Source of the DNA: Methanobacteriota archaeon
GTDB lineage: Archaea; Halobacteriota; Bog-38; Methanoflorentales; Methanoflorentaceae
Assembly (NCBI GenBank): GCA_028679495.1
Contig: JAJRBK010000185.1
Span: forward strand, 1 to 9,183
Length of the DNA stretch: 9,183 nt
Direction: 5' to 3'
The position numbers were made by a program, and so were the translations under genes. Numbering within the stretch: the first letter of the stretch is position 1; every line of letters begins with the position of its first letter. Positions 1 through 5,170 of the stretch are shown here, piece by piece. Below the pieces are notes generated by a model. It worked only from the letters and a program-made list of their open reading frames with translations. It did not search any database and was not told the DNA's origin.

Positions 1-400
1 AGCCTCTCTGCTTGAGCGTACGCTCAGTCTTTTCTCTGATCCCGTTGAGAACTTTAAAGTCGTCCGAGAGATTATCACGAGCTTGTTGCGGTGATATAGT
101 GTTGAGGCATGCTCTCTCTATCGTCTCGATATGATAACACGTCCCTTGCTCAGTAAGGAACTCCTCTCCTCCGATCGCCTCCGTAAGGTCTACCTCGTGG
201 TATTCCTCCATCAAGGTCCGTTTGAGCCCTTGTGCCTGCACATATTCGCTCCGGTCGACGGCAAAAAACGGTTGAGGGGTAGCGTGATACGCTTGATAAT
301 GGTCGTCGTAAGTCGCGTCAGCTCCCTGATTCACACGTGTTCTTAGCTTGTCACCGAGCCTATCTAGTCTACGGTTTGGACCCCGCTCAAGATATAACAT
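1..400 (-). CDS. Partial protein with a helix-hairpin-helix-like segment, tentatively RNase H-like exonuclease family (5' part only)
   Basis: An open frame starts at ATG 398-400 and runs off the left edge without a stop, giving 133 residues of an unfinished protein. The frame is open upstream only to a stop at 458-460, and this is the only plausible start, although no clear ribosome binding site precedes it. Residues 77-92 (AIGGEEFLTEQGTCYHIE) resemble the 'GGE..ET..G.CY.I' strand that precedes the nuclease core in YprB-type RNase H-like proteins. Residues 115-133 (FKVLNGIREKTERTLKQRG) look like a helix-hairpin-helix, with GIR where GIG is usual. The catalytic acidic residues would lie beyond the edge, so the nuclease call is from memory of the family and remains tentative. 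That the frame is coding is more secure than the product name. Confidence 0.5.
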   Translation of the reverse strand, partial: MLYLERGPNRRLDRLGDKLRTRVNQGADATYDDHYQAYHATPQPFFAVDRSEYVQAQGLKRTLMEEYHEVDLTEAIGGEEFLTEQGTCYHIETIERACLNTISPQQARDNLSDDFKVLNGIREKTERTLKQRG

Positions 401-431
401 GATGAAGCTGCCTGGATAAAGTAAACGACGT

Positions 432-633
432 TTAGTGTGTGTTGCTATCGAATCCTGCTACAAAAGCATACCGGTCACTTAACTGCTTTCTGCTGTAACG
501 ATCGATGAGTTCGTCCGCGCGCCCGCTTCTCAAGCTTATGGTTCTGTTCGTGTGCGCGTTGGGTTGCTTCCTCCAGTTCACACGTTAAACGGCGAGAACG
601 GACACAAGCTCGCGAGACCGGATTAACGTGCAT
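432..633 (-). pseudogene. Small charged hypothetical ORF, possibly frameshifted
   Basis: Two overlapping short minus-strand frames cover this stretch. The first starts at ATG 631-633 and ends at 475-477 (52 residues). It contains a charged helical stretch, CELEEATQRAHEQNHKLEKR. The second is open from about 581 and ends at 432-434 (49 residues). It contains a protein-like tail, DELIDRYSRKQLSDRYAFV. Joining the first to the second inside the GC-rich run at about 514-524 needs a one-base shift and gives a single protein of about 66 residues, ending 31 bp before the ATG at 400. I do not recognise the product. It may be a small real gene with a sequencing error, a decayed gene, or chance open frames. 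No ribosome binding site precedes the ATG. Confidence 0.3.
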
Positions 634-664
634 GGGTTGATAAACACACGGAGCAAGCTCTTTC

Positions 665-841
665 GTGGCGTCGATCGTGGAAGACTATCATATTACCATC
701 AAAAAGGATGAGGCGGGCTACTACATCGCAACGTGCTCGAACCTTAAGGGCTGCCACTCGTACGGCCTCACGCTCGAGGAGGCATTGGAAAATATAGAGG
801 AGTGCATAAAGCTGTGCCAGGAAGAGCTCGAGGAGAACTAA
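665..841 (+). CDS. hicB: HicB-family antitoxin, short form
   Basis: This 58-residue protein has the single partial RNase H-fold domain of HicB (UPF0150) antitoxins. The signature runs YHITIKKDEAGYYIATCSNL (residues 8-27), then KGCHSYGLTLEEAL, then a helix ENIEECIKLCQEEL. HicB proteins bind and neutralise their HicA partner. Longer members add a C-terminal ribbon-helix-helix or HTH DNA-binding domain, which is absent here because the frame stops after EELEEN. The start is GTG 665-667, the first start after the in-frame stop at 641-643, with a modest GGAG at 650-653. A second GTG at 677-679 would give 54 residues. It lies 68 bp before the HicA-like gene and is probably co-transcribed with it. 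Confidence 0.8.
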   Translation: MASIVEDYHITIKKDEAGYYIATCSNLKGCHSYGLTLEEALENIEECIKLCQEELEEN

Positions 842-894
842 GAGAAGCCAAGTTAAACGCGAAATGCGATCAAACAGGTGATACAAGCAGCACT

Positions 895-900
895 GAGAGG
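895..900 (+). promoter_or_regulatory. Ribosome binding site deciding the hicA start
   Basis: GAGAGG lies 9 nt before ATG 910-912. This favours that ATG over the upstream in-frame ATG at 802-804, which would overlap hicB and add 36 residues not typical of HicA. Confidence 0.5.
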
Positions 901-909
901 TTTCCTCAG

Positions 910-1134
910 ATGACGGGAGGCGAGCTCGTTAAGTTCTTAGAATCGACAGGCTTTCGTGTCACAAGGGTCAAGGGATCACACGTTCGGTTGGTAGCAGCTG
1001 ATGGTAGAGCGACCACGGTGCCGATACACGCACACCGGCAGCTTCCGAAAGGGTTGTTGCACGGTATCATTCACGAGCTTGGGATGGATAGAGACGATTT
1101 CTTTCGATTGTGGTCGTGTTACGAGCAGATATGA
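910..1134 (+). CDS. hicA: HicA-family mRNA interferase toxin
   Basis: This 74-residue protein matches the double-stranded-RNA-binding-like fold of HicA (YcfA) toxins, ribosome-independent RNases that cleave mRNA and are held inactive by HicB. The expected elements appear in order: TGGELVKFLESTGF (residues 2-15), the catalytic-histidine block VKGSHVRL with His24, the strand RATTVPIHAHRQLPKG, and the helix GLLHGIIHELGMDRDDFF. The length fits the family. The active-site histidine and flanking residues are intact, so the toxin looks functional. The start is ATG 910-912. The gene follows hicB, so the antitoxin is translated first, opposite to the commonest hicA-hicB order. It converges on the phosphatase gene ending at 1310. 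Confidence 0.85.
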   Translation: MTGGELVKFLESTGFRVTRVKGSHVRLVAADGRATTVPIHAHRQLPKGLLHGIIHELGMDRDDFFRLWSCYEQI

Positions 1135-1167
1135 AGCGTTCAAGGCGTGCCAGAGTCGCTGCACTCA

Positions 1168-1180
1168 CAGGCTCAGCCTG
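1168..1180. repeat. Short palindrome CAGGCTCAGCCTG
   Basis: The two halves CAGGCT and AGCCTG are perfect complements around a single C. As RNA it would fold as a weak four-pair stem with a five-base loop. It lies between convergent genes, but no T-run follows, so a terminator role is not supported. Confidence 0.3.
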
Positions 1181-1188
1181 CCACGAAG

Positions 1189-1283
1189 CGATACCACAGC
1201 TGTTTGAGTGTATTTATGCGACAAAGCGTTATTCGGACTTGCGACGCTATCTGCGTTCATCGGTAATACAGTCCGTGGTATCG
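1189..1283. repeat. Nine-base inverted repeat CGATACCAC / GTGGTATCG
   Basis: The arms are CGATACCAC at 1189-1197 and GTGGTATCG at 1275-1283, a perfect complement with 77 bases between them. The distance is large for a hairpin. It could be chance or the remains of a mobile sequence end. Confidence 0.25.
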
Positions 1284-1309
1284 TGCAGGCCACTCAGACC
1301 GTGGTTCGG

Positions 1310-2128
1310 TTATAATTTGTCGCGTTCTGTAGGCGCGAATCTCGACAGAACCTCTGTTATCTGGGCGTGCAAGGCAGCATCTGTTGAACAGATTAAAGAG
1401 AGACGTGTGTCTGTGACACGCGCATCGAGGGGGTTGCCCTCTTCTGTTGTCACCATCCCCCCGCACGCTCTCACGATAAGCTGTCCCGCGGCAATGTCGT
1501 AACTGCTGAGCCGCCCACGCGTGTCAACGACCGCATCGAGCGTCCCTGCAGCTGTGTTGCACAAATCGTACGCAATACTTCCGAAAATTCGTACGATGCA
1601 CTGTTTTTCAAGCTCAATAAGACCATAGGGTACATGTGGGACGCCGTACGAATAGCCGGCTATGATGGGTTTATGGCGCTGGGCCTTTTCGGTTGTAAGT
1701 GACGCCCCGTTAAAGCGCACAGCGCCGTGTTGTGCGGCATACACATCGAGCGTGTTGGTTACGATCACCCCCATCGTGATGTCGCTTATGCATACGTCCT
1801 CAACCTTTGGGGCATACGCCAATGACGAGCAGAAGTAGGGGAACCTGATGGCCACGTTCGTAGACCCATCAACCGGATCAAATACCAGCGTGCAATCGGG
1901 GTCTTTTCCAACAATGCGATCGCCGTACTCCTCTGAAACGACGCGTGCGCTCATCTCTTGTTCGTGTAGTTCCCTTAGAAGTGCTTCCTCTGCTACCAGA
2001 TCAAATCGTCTTGTAACGTCACGCTCCTTCTTTTGCGTTATTGCAGAATAATCAGCTCCGGTCTCTATGTACGCGAGCACGGATCTCATCGCCCGCGTCG
2101 TTATGTTAACAATGTTGTTAAGCTCCAT
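1310..2128 (-). CDS. Inositol monophosphatase / class IV fructose-bisphosphatase family phosphatase
   Basis: This 272-residue protein belongs to the Mg-dependent, Li-sensitive phosphatase superfamily, which removes phosphate from inositol phosphate, fructose-1,6-bisphosphate or 3'-phosphoadenosine phosphate (PAP). The metal-binding sites are complete: Glu66-Glu67 in SEEYG, Asp84 and Asp87 in FDPVDGSTN (84-91), and Asp211 in SSYDIAAGQLI. The GSIAYDLCNTAAGTLDAVVD block (183-202) is typical. The length matches archaeal IMPase/FBPase proteins. Ser-Tyr replaces the usual Pro-Trp before Asp211. The ATG at 2126-2128 overlaps the end of the upstream kinase gene by 11 bases, implying translational coupling. 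The substrate cannot be assigned from sequence. Pairing with an APS-kinase-like gene allows a CysQ-like PAP role, but a sugar or inositol phosphate is at least as likely. Confidence 0.88.
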   Translation of the reverse strand: MELNNIVNITTRAMRSVLAYIETGADYSAITQKKERDVTRRFDLVAEEALLRELHEQEMSARVVSEEYGDRIVGKDPDCTLVFDPVDGSTNVAIRFPYFCSSLAYAPKVEDVCISDITMGVIVTNTLDVYAAQHGAVRFNGASLTTEKAQRHKPIIAGYSYGVPHVPYGLIELEKQCIVRIFGSIAYDLCNTAAGTLDAVVDTRGRLSSYDIAAGQLIVRACGGMVTTEEGNPLDARVTDTRLSLICSTDAALHAQITEVLSRFAPTERDKL

Positions 2129-2654
2129 CGAATCGTCGCCTTATGTCTTCGCTAATTATCTCGGCCGCTTGTGCGGGTGTCGTGTGCTCGCTATCGATGA
2201 TAACCTCAGGGTGCTCGGTGGTCTCGTAATCCACATTAACGCCGGGTACGGCAGCTCCTTGTGTTTTCGCTTTCATGTATATCTCTTTTGGCGCAAACTC
2301 AGCACGTCTGCCTGCTTCACGTCGCACGCACGTTTCGAGCGAGCAACTGACGTATACCTCTGCAAAGCAGGGTATAAGCGTGCGGGCGAGCTGTCGATAG
2401 CGCTTGCGATTCGCCGTCGCATCAATTATAACGTTTATTCCACATTCGGTAAGCACTTTGGCGGTGTACGCCAGAAATGAGTACACGATGTCGCGCTCCT
2501 CCTCGGTATATCGCGGGTGCGGTGTCACCACAGCACGGATTTCATCGAGTTGCAGCACTTTTAATTTGCGATCTTTAAGCCGGTTAGCAACCTCCCGTGC
2601 AATTGTGGTCTTACCACTTCCCGGCAGTCCGGAGATCCACACAGCCCACGCCAT
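2118..2654 (-). CDS. APS-kinase-like P-loop kinase (substrate uncertain)
   Basis: This 178-residue P-loop kinase is of the adenylylsulfate kinase (CysC) family, whose classical members phosphorylate APS to PAPS in the cytoplasm. Walker A is GLPGSGKTT (residues 9-17). The segment PGVNVDYETTEHPEVIIDS (137-155) aligns with the family's 'GIDDPYE.P.NPE' region. ANRKRYRQLAR lies at 81-91, where classical members carry ISPYR. However, the DGDNVR substrate motif reads QLDEIR (35-40), keeping only the second Asp and the Arg, and the phenylalanine before the GIDD-like region is Val136. Classical APS kinase activity is therefore doubtful. The start ATG 2652-2654 has no obvious ribosome binding site. It lies 21 bp after the phosphotransferase gene and overlaps the phosphatase gene, so it sits mid-operon. 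Confidence 0.8.
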   Translation of the reverse strand: MAWAVWISGLPGSGKTTIAREVANRLKDRKLKVLQLDEIRAVVTPHPRYTEEERDIVYSFLAYTAKVLTECGINVIIDATANRKRYRQLARTLIPCFAEVYVSCSLETCVRREAGRRAEFAPKEIYMKAKTQGAAVPGVNVDYETTEHPEVIIDSEHTTPAQAAEIISEDIRRRFDGA

Positions 2655-2675
2655 GATATCGTACTCAGAGCATGT

Positions 2676-3755
2676 TTAGTCCTTGAGGAGCGCGTTAACG
2701 TTACGGTAATCAAACGTTTCGGTCTCAAGCACGTTTCGTATAAAGTTAAACAGGCGGTGCCGCACCTCGGTAGTGATATGGGGGTACCAGATGGGGCTTG
2801 CGACGACAAGACCCCGAAACGCATAAAACGGTTGAATAACGTCGAGGAGTTCACTGTCTTGCGTCTTCTCAAGGTAGTTCCTGAAGAACGCGTCATACAG
2901 TACCTTGAATTCTTTCGTGAGTTTGCCGTGCTCTTGAATGGAGTAAAAGAGATAGTTTACACTCAAGGAGGTCACGTCATCGGCTGCCTCTCCGAACTCC
3001 CCGCGGCTTCTGTCAAGGAGGGTAAAATCTGTGCCCTCCTGAAACATTATGTTCCACGGGTGGTAATCCCCGTGCACCATGCACAGCCGGTGCGAGCGGT
3101 CCTTGAGCGCGTACCGCCAGTCGACACACCGTCTCTCGAGGCGGCAGAAATCGCCCTTAGAAAGCGCGTCGAAACTATCGGGGTAGCTGTCGATGAGACC
3201 CATAATGAGTTCCCCGTGACCAACGAGATCTCTAATACGGCGCGTATAGATTGTGGGATTGTCATCCCGTATGGCGTGAATATCGACGAGATAATCTGAG
3301 AGGGCATAAGCGCGCGCGATATCGCGCTCAGTGAGTGTGCCTGCGTTCTTTATGGCATCAAGGTCATAGAAGTACTCAGTTCCTTCAACTAGATCCATCA
3401 GCAGGAAAAACTCTTCTGCATCGCCTGCTGATCGCATGCGTCCATTAGGGGTGAAATAGCCCACGTCGACGGAGCGAACGTGCCGTGGAAGGGATCCAAA
3501 GGTCGCATTTTGCCAAAGGAGTATCTGCGCTCGATCAGAAAAGTGGTCGTGGCCGAACCCGCCTTCGCGCCGCATCGAGGAAAGCACAACACGTTTAAGC
3601 GTGTCCCCCACAGACAACGTGATCCTGTAAGGCTTTCCGTATCCAAATCCTTTCAGTTCCTCTGGGGGTTGCCCAAACTCACTCACCTCGACAACGCGCG
3701 CTCCCTCTCCAAACACCTGTCGTATGTACTCGTTGATAGCCGCGATAGCTGCCAT
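2676..3755 (-). CDS. APH-fold phosphotransferase family protein
   Basis: This 359-residue protein has the aminoglycoside-phosphotransferase/choline-kinase fold, which moves ATP gamma-phosphate to a small-molecule hydroxyl. The N-lobe includes KGFGYGKPYRITL (35-47) and RVVLSSMR. The catalytic loop is MVHGDYHPWNIMF (226-238) with Asp230 and Asn235. The metal-binding Asp is Asp248 in TLLDRSRGEFGEAADD, where most relatives have an acidic or aromatic residue after the Asp. The substrate is unknown, and a chromosomal housekeeping-type operon makes a drug-resistance role unlikely. The chosen start is ATG 3753-3755. The open frame extends upstream into ahcY, but those residues look non-native. An AAGGAG at 3777-3782 is 21 nt from the ATG, so the start is not fully settled. 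It follows ahcY by 40 bp and precedes the P-loop kinase. Confidence 0.82.
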   Translation of the reverse strand: MAAIAAINEYIRQVFGEGARVVEVSEFGQPPEELKGFGYGKPYRITLSVGDTLKRVVLSSMRREGGFGHDHFSDRAQILLWQNATFGSLPRHVRSVDVGYFTPNGRMRSAGDAEEFFLLMDLVEGTEYFYDLDAIKNAGTLTERDIARAYALSDYLVDIHAIRDDNPTIYTRRIRDLVGHGELIMGLIDSYPDSFDALSKGDFCRLERRCVDWRYALKDRSHRLCMVHGDYHPWNIMFQEGTDFTLLDRSRGEFGEAADDVTSLSVNYLFYSIQEHGKLTKEFKVLYDAFFRNYLEKTQDSELLDVIQPFYAFRGLVVASPIWYPHITTEVRHRLFNFIRNVLETETFDYRNVNALLKD

Positions 3756-3795
3756 GGTCTTACGTATAGCGTACGACTCCTTTTCTAGCCCGCAT

Positions 3796-5049
3796 CTACG
3801 TGCCGAGCGTCCAGGAATGCAGGTAGGTCTCCTGTTCTCTCGTGAGATGTTCGATCCGAATCCCGAGCGCGTCAAGTTTCAGCTGCGCGACCCGCTTATC
3901 GATCTCGGACGGCACGCCGTATACCTTGTTACTCAAGCGCGCGTGGTTTTCGGTGATGTATTTAACACACAGCGCTTGGTTAGCGAAGCTCATATCCATA
4001 ACCTCGGGGGGGTGGCCATACGCTGCTGAGAGGTTGATGAGCCGTCCTTCGGCGAGCACATAGATAACCCTCCCATCAGGCATGCGGTACTCATCTACAT
4101 TCTCTTTGATTGTGGCAGTGCTTCGAGCCATCGCTCGAAGGTCCTCTAGGTCAAGTTCGACGTTGAAGTGCCCTGAGTTGCAGACGATCGCCTGATCCTT
4201 CATTACGGCGAAATGCTCTCCGCGGATAACCGAGACGTCGCCGGTCACGGTGATAAAGAGATCACCCAGCTTTGCCGCGTCGAGCATAGGCATCACCCTA
4301 AAACCATCCATTAAAGCTTCTAGGGCCTTTCGAGGCTCGACTTCAACCACGACGACGTTCGCTCCTAAGCCCTTTGCACGTGCGGCGACGCCCCGTCCGC
4401 ACCAGCCATAGCCTGCGATTACCACCGTCTTTCCTGCAAACAGGAAGTTGGTCGCGTTCATAATCCCGTGAAGCGTGCTTTGCCCCGTCCCGTATCGGTT
4501 ATCGAACATCATCTTGGTTTCTGCGTCGTTTACTGCTACCACGGGGTACCTGAGGGCTCCATCTTCGGCCATTGCCCGTAATCGAACGACGCCTGTCGTG
4601 GTCTCCTCGCACCCTCCCAGTATCGCGTCAAGATACTCTGTATGCTTATCGTGCACCGTCGCGATGACATCTGCGCCATCATCAAGCGTGATATTGGGCT
4701 GAATCTTGAGCGCCTCTTCGATGCACGTGTAATACTCGTTCTCGTTCTCTCCGCGAAACGCACAGACAGTCACTCCCTCGTCAGCAAGTGCAGCAGCGAC
4801 GTCGTCTTGAGTGCTTAACGGGTTTGAGCCGGTGAGCGCAACGTTTGCACCACCAGCACGCAGGGTACGAATGAGATTTGCGGTCTCGACAGTAACGTGG
4901 AGACATGCAACAACGTTAATATCAGCGAGCGGTTTATCGTGCTCGAATTCGGCCTTTATCTTTTCGAGAACGGGCATATGCCTACGTGCCCACTCTATTC
5001 GTTTTCTTCCCGCATCAGCTAGGGTAATATCCTTGACAATACTCTTCAT
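3796..5049 (-). CDS. ahcY: S-adenosylhomocysteine hydrolase (archaeal/short type)
   Basis: This 417-residue NAD-dependent enzyme splits S-adenosylhomocysteine into adenosine and homocysteine, relieving product inhibition of methyltransferases. Active-site residues are present: His51 in CLHVTVETANL, Asp124 in TLDDGAD, Glu149-Glu150 in EETTTG, Lys179 and Asp183-Asn184 in ETKMMFDNRYG, His294 in NSGHF, Asn339 and His346 in AAYGHP. The NAD loop is AGYGWCGRGVA (212-222). The bacterial/eukaryotic insert and the PDHYRY tail are missing, and the protein ends YLHSWTLGT, as in archaeal and Thermotoga enzymes. In Methanocaldococcus a close relative acts on S-inosylhomocysteine, so that substrate is an alternative. 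The start is ATG 5047-5049, directly after GAGGGAG. An upstream in-frame TTG at 5080-5082 would add 11 residues with no such site. Confidence 0.93.
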   Translation of the reverse strand: MKSIVKDITLADAGRKRIEWARRHMPVLEKIKAEFEHDKPLADINVVACLHVTVETANLIRTLRAGGANVALTGSNPLSTQDDVAAALADEGVTVCAFRGENENEYYTCIEEALKIQPNITLDDGADVIATVHDKHTEYLDAILGGCEETTTGVVRLRAMAEDGALRYPVVAVNDAETKMMFDNRYGTGQSTLHGIMNATNFLFAGKTVVIAGYGWCGRGVAARAKGLGANVVVVEVEPRKALEALMDGFRVMPMLDAAKLGDLFITVTGDVSVIRGEHFAVMKDQAIVCNSGHFNVELDLEDLRAMARSTATIKENVDEYRMPDGRVIYVLAEGRLINLSAAYGHPPEVMDMSFANQALCVKYITENHARLSNKVYGVPSEIDKRVAQLKLDALGIRIEHLTREQETYLHSWTLGT

Positions 5050-5051
5050 TG

Positions 5052-5058
5052 CTCCCTC
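5052..5058 (-). promoter_or_regulatory. Ribosome binding site of ahcY
   Basis: On the minus strand GAGGGAG ends 2 nt before ATG 5047-5049. It supports this ATG over the upstream in-frame TTG at 5080-5082. Confidence 0.55.
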
Positions 5059-5099
5059 ATCAGTAGTGGCTCCATAACACAATCAGGGTTACCATGCCC

Positions 5100-5107
5100 T
5101 TTATATA
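5100..5107. promoter_or_regulatory. Archaeal-type TATA box between ahcY and metK
   Basis: TTTATATA matches the archaeal box A consensus on the plus strand. Read on the minus strand it is TATATAAA. Placing transcription starts about 25 bp away gives leaders of roughly 40 nt for metK and 25 nt for ahcY, so it could serve either gene or both. No convincing BRE is visible on either side. Confidence 0.45.
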
Positions 5108-5125
5108 GCTACCAATGATAAAGCC

Positions 5126-5140
5126 AAAAGGTAAAAAGGT
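5126..5140 (+). repeat. Tandem AAAAGGT repeat in the metK leader
   Basis: AAAAGGT occurs at 5126-5132 and again at 5134-5140, an 8-base period. It sits about where the metK transcript would begin if the TTTATATA box drives it, a position where a repressor could act. The function is not shown. Confidence 0.3.
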
Positions 5141-5161
5141 TATTATGCGCGTCAGCAAACC

Positions 5162-5168
5162 GAGGTGA
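5162..5168 (+). promoter_or_regulatory. Strong ribosome binding site of metK
   Basis: GAGGTGA, complementary to the 16S rRNA 3' end, lies 2 nt before ATG 5171-5173. This makes that ATG the start and not the in-frame GTG at 5165-5167, which is inside the site itself. Confidence 0.7.
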
Positions 5169-5170
5169 CA

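Larger units (their letters stand above)
1135..1309. other. Intergenic gap between convergent genes
   Basis: This 175-bp gap lies between hicA and the phosphatase gene, which transcribe towards each other. I see no coding potential, RNA gene or T-run terminator. It holds a short palindrome, CAGGCTCAGCCTG (1168-1180), and a separated inverted repeat at 1189-1283, either of which might contribute to transcript ends. Confidence 0.5.

Noticed and set aside
131..346. 71-residue plus-strand open frame
   Set aside because: It lies opposite the more protein-like minus-strand gene at 1-400 and has no recognisable motif.
446..460. Possible tRNA T-arm (TATCGAATCC)
   Set aside because: No GGTTCGAATCC core, matching acceptor stem or anticodon arm was found on either strand.
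1110..1502. 130-residue plus-strand open frame
   Set aside because: It overlaps the hicA end and runs antisense to the 3' part of the phosphatase gene; composition is not protein-like.
2067..2480. 137-residue plus-strand open frame
   Set aside because: Antisense shadow of the P-loop kinase, whose motifs are clear on the minus strand.
2757..3299. 180-residue plus-strand open frame
   Set aside because: Antisense shadow of the APH-fold kinase gene.
2676..3755. Antibiotic resistance role for the APH-fold protein
   Set aside because: The fold is shared by many metabolic kinases, and the operon position and DRSR loop do not match known resistance enzymes.
5050..5170. SAM or SAH riboswitch ahead of metK or ahcY
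   Set aside because: The expected leaders are about 25 to 40 nt, too short, and no paired-stem architecture is visible.
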